19,974 nt of DNA, taken from positions 1 through 19,974 of the forward strand of contig VGQR01000005.1 in the NCBI GenBank assembly GCA_016882345.1. Direction: 5' to 3'. This DNA comes from Cyanobacteria bacterium K_DeepCast_35m_m2_023. Its GTDB lineage: Bacteria; Cyanobacteriota; Cyanobacteriia; PCC-6307; Cyanobiaceae. The notes under the pieces were generated by a model that worked only from the letters and a program-made list of their open reading frames with translations, ran no database searches and had not been told where the DNA came from. Of the stretch, positions 1-9,756 are shown in pieces. Both the position numbers and the translations under genes were made by a program. Every line of letters begins with the position of its first letter. The stretch's first letter is position 1.

Positions 1-1
1 G

Positions 2-460
2 ATTCGGCTGGTACCACTTGACGCGACAAACAAAGTGCCGCTCACCCGGTCATTTGTGGATCGGTTTCGGCGCGAAACTGTTTGGGCCGATGCCAACGCA
101 ACTAGCAATTGGTTCGCACAACTGCTGAAGCCGGAGTTGGGAGAGTATTTTCACTGGGACCCCATGGCCGCCGTACTGGCTTTGCGTCCTGAGCTGTGCC
201 GACGGCTGGAGACGCGCCACCTGCGCGTGCTGGCTTCAACTGATCCTGACCAGCGCAGCCAACCTTTTGAAGCAGCCGGCAAGCAGTCCTTGCTCAACTG
301 GCAGGGACAACCCCGGCGCATCCTCGATCGGAAGGCCGCTGGCGCCCTGATCAACGACTCCCGGAGCCACCCTGTGCGGGTCTGCCTGGAAGCCGACGGC
401 GGCGCCGTCGAGGACACCCTGATCCAGGCCTTCACGAGCAAGGGCCCATCACGCCCCTAG
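2..460 (+). CDS. Nucleoside hydrolase, inosine/uridine-preferring type (C-terminal part)
   Basis: The reading frame is open from base 2, so the gene starts outside the window and only about 152 C-terminal residues are seen. The first visible residues (IRLVPLDATNKVPLT) match the strand and loop typical of inosine-uridine preferring nucleoside hydrolases (IU_nuc_hydro), where a V-P-L-D-(V/A)-T-N motif carries metal- and ribose-binding residues. A later stretch around base 155 (YFHWDPMAAVLAL) matches the family's conserved F.WDP.A/AA.AL segment. These enzymes cleave the N-glycosidic bond of nucleosides to ribose and free base for salvage in the cytoplasm. An internal GTG at 35 is not the true start because homology extends upstream of it. 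The stop TAG lies in the loop of a short hairpin. The family call is fairly secure, but substrate preference cannot be read from this fragment. Confidence 0.8.
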   Translation: MRLVPLDATNKVPLTRSFVDRFRRETVWADANATSNWFAQLLKPELGEYFHWDPMAAVLALRPELCRRLETRHLRVLASTDPDQRSQPFEAAGKQSLLNWQGQPRRILDRKAAGALINDSRSHPVRVCLEADGGAVEDTLIQAFTSKGPSRP

Positions 461-468
461 AATGGGGC
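453..468 (+). terminator. Short hairpin at the end of the nucleoside hydrolase gene
   Basis: GCCCC and GGGGC form a perfect 5-bp GC stem around the loop TAGAAT, and the loop contains the gene's TAG stop codon. No clear U-tract follows, only TAACTC. It could be a weak factor-independent terminator or a 3' end-protecting hairpin before leuA. It is short enough to be chance in GC-rich DNA. Confidence 0.35.
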
Positions 469-509
469 TAACTCATACTTGCTCCGCATAAGGGCGCCTG
501 AATCCAGCC

Positions 510-2149
<1,640 letters not shown>

Positions 2150-2153
<4 letters not shown>

Positions 2154-2977
2154 AGCGCCCCACCCTGGCCACCGCACTGCAGCTGGCAGCCCTGCTGCTG
2201 GTCGCCCTGGCGATGCTGGTGCCGCTGCTGTGGCTGGTGAGCACCTCGCTCAAGGGCCCGGCCGAAAACATCTTTGCCAGCCCGCCGGCGCTGCTGCCGC
2301 TGCAACCAAGCCTGGAGGCCTACGGGCGGCTGTTTAGCCAGAACCCGATGCTCACCTACCTTATCAATAGCAGCATCGTCAGCGGCCTGGCCGTGCTGTG
2401 CAATCTGCTGTTCTGCTCGCTGGCGGCCTATCCGCTGGCACGGCTGCAGTTCAGGGGCCGCGGCCTGGTGCTGGCTCTTGTGGTGGCAACGATCCTGATC
2501 CCCTTTCAGGTGGTGATGATCCCGTTGTATCTGCTGATGGTGCAGCTCGGCCTGCGCAACACCCTGGCAGCCCTGATCATTCCGCAGGCTGCGACGGCCT
2601 TCGGCATCTTTCTGCTGCGTCAGAGCTTTGTGGGGGTGCCGGTCGAACTGGAAGAAGCGGCGCGCTGCGACGGCTGCACCCCGATCGGCGAGTGGTGGAA
2701 CGTGATGATTCCGGCCGCCAAGGCTGACCTGATCACGTTGGCCATGTTTGTGTTCATCGGCACCTGGAGCGATTTTCTCTGGCCCCTGGTGATTCTTGAT
2801 GAACCGCAGCTGTACACCCTGCCACTGGGGCTGCAGCAGCTGGCCAGCAGCTTCTCCCTCGACTGGCGCCTGGTGGCGGCAGGCTCGGTGGTGTCAATCG
2901 TGCCGGTGCTGCTGCTGTTCATCGCCCTGCAGCGACAGATCCTGCCCAGCGCCAGCGGCGACGCGGTCAAAGGGTGA
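2150..2977 (+). CDS. Sugar ABC transporter permease, MalG/UgpE family
   Basis: A 275-residue inner-membrane protein with about six hydrophobic segments, the first at residues 8-30. The cytoplasmic EAA loop is clear: EEAARCDGC at residues 168-176 followed by [16 protein letters not shown], matching EAA---G---------I-LP, the contact site for the ATPase. This is the MalG/UgpE-type subunit of carbohydrate importers (ABC importer type I). The GTG start lies inside GTGA, shared with the leuA stop. No MalF-type permease, binding protein or MalK-type ATPase is present, so the rest of the transporter must be elsewhere. Candidate substrates include glucosylglycerol, trehalose or sucrose, as in the Ggt system of other cyanobacteria, but the sequence does not decide this. 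The stop directly abuts the stop of the convergent minus-strand gene. Confidence 0.88.
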
Positions 2978-3388
2978 TCAGGGCTTAATCGGAGGCGGCG
3001 GCGGCACCGCGCCATCGAGGGCCGGTGGGGGCGTGGGGGTGACCCGTTCGGCCGCGGCACTGTTCGCGGCCTGGCGCAAGCGGGCGTTTTCGGCGATCAG
3101 GGCCGCCATCTGGGCCCCTTGCCGTTCGACCGCCTGCAGCCGCTCAGAGGTGCTGCGCAGCTGGTCTTCGATCGCCGTCGTGCGATCGAGGGCCCGACTG
3201 TTCTCGATGCCGGCGATCTTGTCCTGCAGGTCGCGAATGGCCAGGCTCTGCTGGCGGGTTTTGACCAGGGTGACCACAAACAGCACCGCCAGCATTGTGC
3301 TCAGGCCCAACTGCAGCCAGAACAGCCAGGTCGGCATCACCATCTCGTTGTCGAGCGGTTCCGGGCGCGGATCAGTGGCAGAGACCAT
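2978..3388 (-). CDS. Small membrane-anchored coiled-coil protein with proline-rich tail
   Basis: I do not recognise this 136-residue protein. One transmembrane helix is visible at about residues 21-42 (WLFWLQLGLSTMLAVLFVV). It is followed by a charged helical stretch, about 45-112, with spaced leucines and isoleucines typical of a coiled coil (RDLQDKIAG, EDQLRST, SERLQAVE, ENARLRQA). The C-terminal tail, 118-136, is rich in proline (PTPPPALDGAVPPPPPIKP). The short N-terminus is probably periplasmic or lumenal with the coiled coil in the cytoplasm, but topology is an inference. The ATG at 3388 is chosen because it gives a compact N-terminus ahead of the helix. The gene runs towards the sugar permease, with which it shares abutting stop codons. 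Function unknown; it could be a scaffold or a partner of a membrane complex. Confidence 0.7.
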   Translation of the reverse strand: MVSATDPRPEPLDNEMVMPTWLFWLQLGLSTMLAVLFVVTLVKTRQQSLAIRDLQDKIAGIENSRALDRTTAIEDQLRSTSERLQAVERQGAQMAALIAENARLRQAANSAAAERVTPTPPPALDGAVPPPPPIKP

Positions 3389-3516
3389 GGTCAGAGGACG
3401 CTGCAGGCAGCGCCATTGAAAGCCTGCTCCGATCCTGGCGGCTCAGCGCGCCATTGGCCACAGACCGCGGTCAAACATGACCTAGATCTGGACCTGCACG
3501 CAGCTGCGCCAGGGCC
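3389..3516. promoter_or_regulatory. Divergent intergenic region between the coiled-coil gene and SemiSWEET
   Basis: This 128-nt gap separates two divergent starts and must hold the control signals for both if they are not read from elsewhere. A 10-bp palindrome GACCGCGGTC lies near 3462-3471. I cannot identify a convincing -35/-10 pair on either strand. No coding potential is seen. Confidence 0.3.
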
Positions 3517-3783
3517 ATGCTTGACGTCTTCATCCGGCTGCTGGGATACACGGAAGCGATGTTGACGACGCTGAGCTTCTTCCCCCAGGCGCTGAAAACC
3601 CTGCGCAGCGGTGACACCAGCGGCATTTCGCTGCGCATGTATCTGCTGTTCACCAGTGGCATCAGCCTGTGGGCGCTCTATGGACTGCTGAACCGGGATG
3701 GGCCTGTGCTGGTGGCCAACCTGGTGACGCTGGTTCCGGCTGGGGTGGTGCTCGAGCGCAAACTGCGGGAGCTCAGGCGCTGA
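3517..3783 (+). CDS. SemiSWEET-type sugar transporter (PQ-loop family)
   Basis: An 88-residue protein with three predicted transmembrane helices (about residues 5-24, 40-58 and 65-82), the size and topology of a bacterial SemiSWEET, which works as a homodimer moving sugars across the membrane. The diagnostic PQ motif is present in TTLSFFPQALKTLRSGDTSGISL (residues 17-39). The loop GISLRMYLLF and the third-helix ANLVTL also match the family. The ATG at 3517 gives a start just ahead of the first helix. The gene overlaps the convergent HD-domain gene by 11 nt at its 3' end. A MalG-type permease lies just upstream, but the coiled-coil gene on the other strand separates them, so an operon is excluded. 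Substrate is unknown; sucrose or glucose are possibilities from other members. Confidence 0.88.
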   Translation: MLDVFIRLLGYTEAMLTTLSFFPQALKTLRSGDTSGISLRMYLLFTSGISLWALYGLLNRDGPVLVANLVTLVPAGVVLERKLRELRR

Positions 3784-5845
3784 ACGCACGGCGCGGCGCA
3801 ATCGGGTAGGGGATGCGGCGATGGCGCATGCGCCGCCAGACCCGCACAAAGGCGCGGATCACCAGCTCGAGCTCGGCGCGGCCCAGGCCGCTGAGGGCCA
3901 ATTGGCCGTCAACCAGACGCGCCTCGATCAGACGCCGCACCATCGCCTGGGCTTCAGCCTCGCTGGTGTTCGGCGGCAGCGAGCGCAGGGCGGCTTCACA
4001 GCCGTCGGCCAACATCAAGATCGCTGTCTCGCGGCTGCGGGGGCGGGGGCCGCGGTAGCGAAACGCCGTTTCGGGCACCGCTGGGTCCCGCTCGCGGGCC
4101 TGGTGCAGGAAGTAGCCCATCTTCAGCGTGCCCTGGTGCTCGGGGATGAAATCAGCCAGTGGGCGCGGCAGGCGGTAGCGCCGGGCGAGCTTGAGCCCTT
4201 CGTCGACATGGGCCTGCAGGATCGCGGCGCTGGCGTGGGGGTCGTCGAGGGTGTCGTGGGGATTGGCGCCGTCGGTCTGGTTCTCGATGAACCAGGCGGG
4301 CCCATGCAGCTTGCCGACATCGTGATACAGCGAACCCGTGCGCACCAGGTCGACATCGGCGCCGATCGCCCGCGCCCCCTCCTCGGCCAGGCCGGCAATC
4401 ATCAGGGTGTGCTCGAAGGTTCCCGGCGCTTCGCGCGACAGACGGCGCAGCAGGGGCCGCTCGAGATCGGCCAGCTCGAGCAGGCGCGAGCGGGTCAGCA
4501 GACCGAACAGTTGCTCGACAAGAGGAGCCAGCAGCAGACCCACCAGCAACAGACCGGCCAGCAACAGCGACTCGCCCAGCAGATCCACCTGAGCCAATTG
4601 ACTGCGCCCCTGCAGCAACCCTGCCTGCAACAACACCGCCGCGGTCGGCAGCAACACCGACAGCTGCAGCAGCTCGGCCCGACTGCGCTGGCGCCCGGCA
4701 GCAATGGCGCCAGCAGCAGCCACCCCGGCCGCCAGAAACAGACGCAGGTCGGCCAGCCCCCCGTAGGGCAACGGCAACACCAGACAGGACACGGCCAGCC
4801 AGCTGAGCCCGGCTGCGGTTCCCAGGCCCTGGGCCAGCAGCAGGGTGGGGGGCACCAGCAGCACCAGGGGGCTGGCCAAGGGCCCCAACCACAGGCACGC
4901 CCCTTGAACCAGCAGCAAACTGCCCAGGGCCAGCAGCGCCTGGCGCGGCTCAAGGCAGGCACGGGCGCGGCGCAGCAGCAGCACCATCACGGCGGCGGCG
5001 GCGATCCCCTGGGCAAACACCGCGAACCAGGCCAGGGGGCGTGGCCGGCGGTTGACCAGGCCGAAGTAATCGAGCACATCGAGGGACTGGGGGCTCACCG
5101 GTTCGCCCTGCCGGGTGATCAAATCGGCCTGCCGCACGGCGATCGTCGGAATGCCCTGCTGGCTGATCAGAGCTTCGATGCGCCGCTGGCTGAGGGACGG
5201 ATCCACCCGCAGGTTGGCCTGCCCCAGCAGCGAGCGACCGAGCAGACGCGCCCCCAGGCCGCGGGCGATCGGGGGCAGTTCGTCCAAATGCAGGGTCGCC
5301 GCCGTGAGCAGCTGGCTCTCGGCCAGGCCGCCGCTGAGCCCCTGGCTCAGCATGCGCAGCTGGGCCTGGCGCAGGTCGCGCTCCCATTGGGCCCAACCGG
5401 CGGCATCCAGACTGCGCAGCCACCCCTGCTCAGCGTCGGTGAGCGGCATCGCACTCAGGCCTGCAGCGGGCCGATCGACGCGGTCGTGAAGCTGCGACAG
5501 GCTGGTGTCCAGCCGGCGCTGAATCGCCAGGCTCGCCCGCTGATCGACGATCTGCACGGTGGTGCGGGGCAGCAGCTGCAGCCGACGCTCTTCGAGAGCT
5601 GTGCTGTCGACCACGGTGGCGGCCTTGGGGGCCCGGGCCGTGAACGGTGCCGGCATGCCAGCGCGGATGCTGGGCTCGACCAGCAGCGGCCAGCTGGCCA
5701 GCAGGGCCACCAGCACGCAGACCATGGCCACCGAGACGGTGTCGCGCCCGCGCCAGACCGCAGGCGACTGCTGCGGGCGCTGCAGCCGCAGCAACGCCCG
5801 CCATAGGGCCTTGAGCCGGGCCTGGGGCTGGCGCCATCGCATCAT
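3773..5845 (-). CDS. pgpH: 7TM-HD family phosphohydrolase, PgpH-like c-di-AMP phosphodiesterase
   Basis: A 690-residue membrane protein with the order known for PgpH/YqfF. A first transmembrane helix lies near residues 42-60, then an extracytoplasmic region to about 265 (7TMR-HDED type), then a block of hydrophobic helices from about 270 to 450, then a cytoplasmic HD domain. HD residues are visible: FEHT near 477, YHDVGK near 505, [19 protein letters not shown] and ADGCEAA, forming the metal-binding set. Characterised members hydrolyse cyclic di-AMP to pApA, and c-di-AMP loss is known to impair night survival and osmotic control in cyanobacteria. Two ATGs stand in tandem at 5845 and 5842, with GGAAGGG upstream as a possible Shine-Dalgarno. 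The gene is divergent from folD with about 33 nt between starts, and overlaps the SemiSWEET 3' end. The family is clear; the exact substrate is inferred. Confidence 0.88.
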   Translation of the reverse strand: MMRWRQPQARLKALWRALLRLQRPQQSPAVWRGRDTVSVAMVCVLVALLASWPLLVEPSIRAGMPAPFTARAPKAATVVDSTALEERRLQLLPRTTVQIVDQRASLAIQRRLDTSLSQLHDRVDRPAAGLSAMPLTDAEQGWLRSLDAAGWAQWERDLRQAQLRMLSQGLSGGLAESQLLTAATLHLDELPPIARGLGARLLGRSLLGQANLRVDPSLSQRRIEALISQQGIPTIAVRQADLITRQGEPVSPQSLDVLDYFGLVNRRPRPLAWFAVFAQGIAAAAVMVLLLRRARACLEPRQALLALGSLLLVQGACLWLGPLASPLVLLVPPTLLLAQGLGTAAGLSWLAVSCLVLPLPYGGLADLRLFLAAGVAAAGAIAAGRQRSRAELLQLSVLLPTAAVLLQAGLLQGRSQLAQVDLLGESLLLAGLLLVGLLLAPLVEQLFGLLTRSRLLELADLERPLLRRLSREAPGTFEHTLMIAGLAEEGARAIGADVDLVRTGSLYHDVGKLHGPAWFIENQTDGANPHDTLDDPHASAAILQAHVDEGLKLARRYRLPRPLADFIPEHQGTLKMGYFLHQARERDPAVPETAFRYRGPRPRSRETAILMLADGCEAALRSLPPNTSEAEAQAMVRRLIEARLVDGQLALSGLGRAELELVIRAFVRVWRRMRHRRIPYPIAPRRAFSA

Positions 5846-5878
5846 GAAACGCTAGCCCTTCCAATCCCCGTGGTGCCC

Positions 5879-6760
5879 ATGGCCACCCGTCTGGACGGCC
5901 GCCAACTGGCAGGCCAGATCGAAACCCGCCTCAGCCAGGTGATCGCGGCGGGCCTGAGCCAGGCCGGCAGGCCGCCAGGATTGGCGGTGCTGCGGGTTGG
6001 CGATGACACAGCCAGCGGGGTGTATGTCGCCAACAAAGAAAAGGCCTGCACCCGGGTTGGCATCAGCAATCACGGCGCTCACCTGGCCGCGGACACCCCC
6101 GCGGCCGAGGTGCTGACGACGATTCAACGCCTCAATGCCGACCCGGCAGTCGATGGCATTTTGTTGCAGCTGCCGCTGCCGTCCGGTCTTGACGAGGGCC
6201 CGCTGCTGGCCGCCATCGACCCCGAAAAGGACGCCGACGGCCTGCACACCCTCAACCTGGGGCGCCTGCTCAAGGGCGAGCCCGGCCCCCGCAGCTGCAC
6301 GCCCGCCGGGGTGATGGCCCTGCTGAGGGCCGCCGGCATCGACCTGGCCGGCAAGCGGGCTGTGGTGGTGGGCCGCAGCATCCTGGTGGGCCAGCCGATG
6401 GCCCTGATGCTGCAGGCCGCCAACGCCACGGTCACGGTGGCCCACTCGCGCAGCCGCGATCTGGCGGCCCTGACGCGCCAGGCCGAGGTGCTGGTGGTCG
6501 CCGCCGGCCGGCCCGAGATGATCGGTGCCGAGCACGTCAGTCCAGGAACGGTGGTGGTGGACGTGGGCATCCACCGCAGGTCCGAAGGGGGCCTCTGCGG
6601 CGATGTGCGCTTCGCCGAGGTGGAGCCGATCGCCAGCGCCATCAGCCCGGTCCCGGGGGGCGTCGGCCCCATGACCGTGACGATGCTGCTGGTCAACACC
6701 GTCAGCAGCTGGTGTGCGCGCTGCGGGGTGGACAATCCGCTGCACGACCTGCTGCCCTGA
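5879..6760 (+). CDS. folD: Bifunctional methylenetetrahydrofolate dehydrogenase/cyclohydrolase
   Basis: A 293-residue FolD, which oxidises 5,10-methylene-THF with NADP+ and hydrolyses the methenyl product to 10-formyl-THF for purine and formyl-Met synthesis. The catalytic Tyr-x3-Lys pair is at 49 and 53 ([10 protein letters not shown]). [19 protein letters not shown], the nucleotide-binding [11 protein letters not shown] and the C-terminal [15 protein letters not shown] signature are all intact. I chose ATG 5879, giving [12 protein letters not shown], because cyanobacterial FolD proteins usually begin close to that motif. Tandem GTG codons at 5870 and 5873 would add three residues. Neither start has an obvious Shine-Dalgarno. 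It is the first gene of a four-gene plus-strand run. Confidence 0.95.
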   Translation: MATRLDGRQLAGQIETRLSQVIAAGLSQAGRPPGLAVLRVGDDTASGVYVANKEKACTRVGISNHGAHLAADTPAAEVLTTIQRLNADPAVDGILLQLPLPSGLDEGPLLAAIDPEKDADGLHTLNLGRLLKGEPGPRSCTPAGVMALLRAAGIDLAGKRAVVVGRSILVGQPMALMLQAANATVTVAHSRSRDLAALTRQAEVLVVAAGRPEMIGAEHVSPGTVVVDVGIHRRSEGGLCGDVRFAEVEPIASAISPVPGGVGPMTVTMLLVNTVSSWCARCGVDNPLHDLLP

Positions 6761-6765
6761 AGGGG

Positions 6766-6794
6766 GGTGGCAACGGCCTGAGAGAATCGCCACC
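6766..6794 (+). other. Inverted repeat between folD and the GGPP synthase gene
   Basis: GGTGGC at 6766-6771 can pair with GCCACC at 6789-6794 across a 17-nt loop in the 56-nt gap. There is no U-tract, so a strong terminator is unlikely. It may be a weak attenuator, a leader structure or chance. Confidence 0.25.
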
Positions 6795-6816
6795 AACCTC
6801 AGTGCTGTGCAGTGCC

Positions 6817-7719
6817 ATGACCGCGGCGGTGACGGCCCCGTTCGATTTTGCCGTTTACCTGGAGGCAGCACGCCAGCAGGTCGAGGCTGCGCTCGATGCC
6901 TCCCTGGGCCCTGAGCGCCCCGAACGCCTGCGCGAGGCCATGCGCTACTCCCTGCTGGCTGGCGGCAAGCGCCTGCGGCCGATCGTGTGTCTGGCGGCCT
7001 GTGAGCTTGCCGGAGGCGACGCGACCCAGGCCATGCCAACAGCGGTGGCGCTTGAGATGGTGCACACCATGTCGCTGATCCATGACGACCTACCAGCCAT
7101 GGACAACGACGATCTGCGCCGCGGCCGGCCCACCAATCACAAGGTGTACGGCGAAGCCAACGCCATCCTGGCCGGGGATGCCCTGTTGACCCGCGCCTTT
7201 GAAATGGTGTCCCTGCGCAGCCCTGGCGTGCCGGCCGAACGGCTGCTGGCGGTGGTGGGGGAGCTCAGCCTGGCCTCTGGGGCGCCCGGGCTGGTGGGCG
7301 GCCAGGTGGTGGATCTGGAGTGCGAGGGCAAGAGCGTCGATCTCGACACGCTCGAATACATCCACCTGCACAAGACCGGCGCCCTGCTGCGCGCTTGCGT
7401 GCTCTGCGGTGCCCTGATCGCAGGGGCACCCGAGGCCCTGCTGGCGGCCCTGCGCACCTATGCCCGCGGCATCGGCCTGGCGTTCCAGATCATCGACGAC
7501 ATCCTTGATGTCACCGCCAGCAGCGAGGTGCTGGGCAAGACCGCCGGCAAGGACCTGACCGCCGACAAAACCACCTACCCCAAACTGCTGGGACTCGACG
7601 AGTCGCGCCGCCGGGCCCAGGCCCTGGTCGACGAAGCCAAGGCGGCCCTGGCCCCCTGGAGCGACCAGGCGGCCCCGCTGCTGGCCCTGGCCGACTACAT
7701 CACCGGGCGGGATCGTTGA
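6817..7719 (+). CDS. crtE: Geranylgeranyl diphosphate synthase (short-chain polyprenyl synthase)
   Basis: A 300-residue trans-isoprenyl diphosphate synthase. The first Asp-rich motif DDLPAMD is at residues 90-96 in [19 protein letters not shown]. The second, DDILD, starts near 227 in [12 protein letters not shown]. The motif [10 protein letters not shown] at 47-56 binds the diphosphate. In cyanobacteria this enzyme normally makes C20 GGPP for carotenoids, phytyl chains and quinone tails. Farnesyl activity (IspA) cannot be excluded from sequence alone. The frame is open further upstream, but ATG 6817 ([18 protein letters not shown]) fits the family's N-terminus. The stop TGA is shared with the TTG start of the next gene (TTGA), implying translational coupling. 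Confidence 0.92.
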   Translation: MTAAVTAPFDFAVYLEAARQQVEAALDASLGPERPERLREAMRYSLLAGGKRLRPIVCLAACELAGGDATQAMPTAVALEMVHTMSLIHDDLPAMDNDDLRRGRPTNHKVYGEANAILAGDALLTRAFEMVSLRSPGVPAERLLAVVGELSLASGAPGLVGGQVVDLECEGKSVDLDTLEYIHLHKTGALLRACVLCGALIAGAPEALLAALRTYARGIGLAFQIIDDILDVTASSEVLGKTAGKDLTADKTTYPKLLGLDESRRRAQALVDEAKAALAPWSDQAAPLLALADYITGRDR

Positions 7720-8240
7720 GCGATCCCACGGCCATCACCAGTGCGCCCGGTCTGCTGGGCCTGCTCGACAACGGTGTGATGTGGTGGGGCCTCGCGGCCT
7801 GTGGCGTGGCCCAGCTGTCCAAGCTGGTGATCGAACTGGTGCTGCACCGCCGCTGGAACCCCAAGGTGTTGGTCGAAACCGGCGGGATGCCATCGAGCCA
7901 CTCGGCGCTGATGACCGGAACGGCGGCAGGCATCGGCAACCAGCTCGGGTTTGACGCGCCGCTGTTCGCCTTGGCCGCCACGCTCTGTTTTGTCGTGCTC
8001 TACGACGCCAGCGGTGTGCGGCGGGCGGCCGGCAACACCGCCGCCCGGGTCAACGGGCTGGCGGCAGGCTCCTCTGGGGCCGCAGCGCTCAAACCGCTCA
8101 AGGAGAACCTGGGCCACACCCGCCTTGAGGTGCTGGTGGGCAGCCTGATCGGCCCACTGGTGGCCCTGCCTGGCCTGGTGTTGCTGGGATCCCCCTGGCA
8201 GCTGGCGCTGCACTGGGGCCTGATCCAACCGCTGGGATGA
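7716..8240 (+). CDS. Divergent PAP2 family membrane protein (DUF212)
   Basis: A 174-residue membrane protein of the DUF212/divergent PAP2 family. The diagnostic motif [19 protein letters not shown] starts near residue 54 and resembles the PSGHS core of PAP2 phosphatases. A second conserved segment, [18 protein letters not shown], follows about 55 residues later. Four hydrophobic segments are visible. The start is TTG at 7716 inside TTGA, overlapping the crtE stop. It is preferred because the next in-frame ATG (residue 22) would cut into the first helix. Enzymatic activity is not well established for this family; lipid-phosphate or prenyl-phosphate hydrolysis is an inference from the PAP2 likeness. 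It overlaps the helicase gene by 4 nt (ATGA), so it sits in a coupled chain. Confidence 0.87.
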   Translation: MSDPTAITSAPGLLGLLDNGVMWWGLAACGVAQLSKLVIELVLHRRWNPKVLVETGGMPSSHSALMTGTAAGIGNQLGFDAPLFALAATLCFVVLYDASGVRRAAGNTAARVNGLAAGSSGAAALKPLKENLGHTRLEVLVGSLIGPLVALPGLVLLGSPWQLALHWGLIQPLG

Positions 8241-9727
8241 TCCAGGCTGCGGGCCTGACAGCCGATCAGCAGCGGGCCGAAGCGGCCTTTGCCGCTTGGC
8301 TCGAGGCGCCCGAGCGCGGCACCCCGTTTGTGCTCAGCGGTTTTGCTGGTGCGGGCAAGACCTTTCTATCGATGCGGCTGTTGGCAGCCGCCGAAGCCGC
8401 CGGCCTGTGCTGGACCGTCGCCGCCCCCACCCACAAAGCCGTGGGGGTGCTGCGCAGCCACCTGTCGGCGGCGGGACTGCGCCCCACCTGGTTTCCAGCC
8501 ACGATTCACCGCCTGTTGCGGCTCAAGCTCAAACGCCAGGGGGATCTCGAGCGCTGCGAAGAGACCTCCCAGACCGCTGCCGCCTTGGAGCACCTGGCTC
8601 TGGTGCTCATCGATGAGGCCTCGATGGTCGACAGCAGCCTGCTGGAGATCAGCCTGCGCTGCGCCCATGCCTTTGGCACCCGCCTGGTGTTCGTGGGCGA
8701 CCCGGCCCAGTTGCCGCCGGTGGGCGAACCCAGCAGTCCGGTGTTTGCCCTCAAACGCTGCCAACGGGCCGACCTGCAACAGGTGGTGCGCCATCAGGGG
8801 CCGGTGCTGCACCTGGCCAACGGCATTCGCAGCGGCCAGTTGCCCTGCCGCCGCCCACCGCCGTTGCCACCGGTGCGCAGCGACGCCGGCCAGGTGGCCT
8901 GCCTGGCGCCTGAGGCGTGGCTCGAGCAGGCCCAGACCGCCCTGCGGCGCAGTGTCGAACTCGACAATCCGGATCACGCCAGGATACTTTGCTACACCAA
9001 CCGCTCGCTGGAGCGGTTGGTGCCGATCGCACGCCGGGCCCTGCATGGCGAGATGGCCGACCAGCTGCCGGTGCTGCCCGGCGAGGTGCTGATCAGCCGC
9101 AGCGCCGTGATGGCGCCGGCCTGCACCGCCGGCGAAGAAGCCGCCGAAGCCGTGGCCGAAGAACCCGACATGGTGCTGGGCTCGAACCGGGAGCTGGTGG
9201 TGCGTGATGTGACGCCCGAACGCTTCGACCTGGCCGACCTGGGCCTGGGCCAGGCCGATCTGGGACCTGGCCTCACGGTGCCGGTGATCGACACCCTCAA
9301 GGCCGCGGTCGATGCCGGCGAAACCCAACTGTCGCTGCGGCTGTTGCCAGCCGTCGGCAGCGATGGCCGCCGCCGTGTCGATGCGGTCCTGCAGCGCCTG
9401 CGCCAACAGGCCCGCGCCGCCGGCAGCGCCGGGGCCAAACAGGATGCCAAGGCGCTGTGGCGCCGCTTTTTTCTGCTGCGCGATGCGTTCGCCTCACTGG
9501 GGCCGGCCGCGGTGCTGACCGTGCACCGCAGCCAGGGCAGCACCTTCGGCGAAGTGTTCATCGACGCCGACGTGTTCTGGCCCGACGACCCGGTGCTGCG
9601 CCAACAGCTGGTGTACGTGGCGGTGAGCCGCGCCAGCACCGCGGTCACCGTGATGGCCGCCCCTGGGAACCCTGGCGGTGGCAGCGGCGACCAGGCGGTG
9701 TGGCAACGCTGGTTCGACACGCTCTGA
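8237..9727 (+). CDS. RecD-like ATP-dependent DNA helicase (superfamily 1)
   Basis: A 496-residue SF1 helicase. Motif I (Walker A) is GFAGAGKT at 35-42. Motif Ia is APTHKAVGVL. Motif II is LVLIDEASMVD, around residues 122-132. Motif III is GDPAQLPPVG, near 154. The C-terminal UvrD_C_2-type motifs are VHRSQGSTFGEVFIDADVF from 429 and VYVAVSRASTAVTV. Spacing and the DEAS box place it with RecD2/Dda-like 5'-3' helicases, but it lacks a RecD2-style N-terminal extension. Residues about 290-410 form a variable insert with acidic and Ala-rich stretches, probably part of an SH3-like domain. No RecB or RecC is nearby, so it is likely a stand-alone helicase in repair or replication. The start ATG overlaps the upstream stop by 4 nt. 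Confidence 0.88.
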   Translation: MIQAAGLTADQQRAEAAFAAWLEAPERGTPFVLSGFAGAGKTFLSMRLLAAAEAAGLCWTVAAPTHKAVGVLRSHLSAAGLRPTWFPATIHRLLRLKLKRQGDLERCEETSQTAAALEHLALVLIDEASMVDSSLLEISLRCAHAFGTRLVFVGDPAQLPPVGEPSSPVFALKRCQRADLQQVVRHQGPVLHLANGIRSGQLPCRRPPPLPPVRSDAGQVACLAPEAWLEQAQTALRRSVELDNPDHARILCYTNRSLERLVPIARRALHGEMADQLPVLPGEVLISRSAVMAPACTAGEEAAEAVAEEPDMVLGSNRELVVRDVTPERFDLADLGLGQADLGPGLTVPVIDTLKAAVDAGETQLSLRLLPAVGSDGRRRVDAVLQRLRQQARAAGSAGAKQDAKALWRRFFLLRDAFASLGPAAVLTVHRSQGSTFGEVFIDADVFWPDDPVLRQQLVYVAVSRASTAVTVMAAPGNPGGGSGDQAVWQRWFDTL

Positions 9728-9741
9728 CCCTGAGCGGGTCA
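9725..9741. terminator. Short hairpin in the convergent gap after the helicase gene
   Basis: TGACCC (starting at the helicase stop codon) pairs with GGGTCA around loop TGAGC, a 6-bp stem. It lies in the 29-nt gap between two converging genes and could end transcripts from either side. No U-tract follows on the plus strand, so strength is uncertain. Confidence 0.35.
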
Positions 9742-9756
9742 GTCAGCGGTTGCGGT

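Noticed and set aside
3821..5806. A 661-codon plus-strand open frame opposite the 7TM-HD gene
   Set aside because: The Gln-rich repetitive translation mirrors Leu codons of the membrane helices on the other strand; the HD-domain gene explains the region fully.
8237..9727. Defence-system helicase
   Set aside because: The RecD-like helicase sits in a coupled chain with core lipid and folate genes, with no nuclease, toxin or restriction partner nearby, so a housekeeping repair role is more likely.
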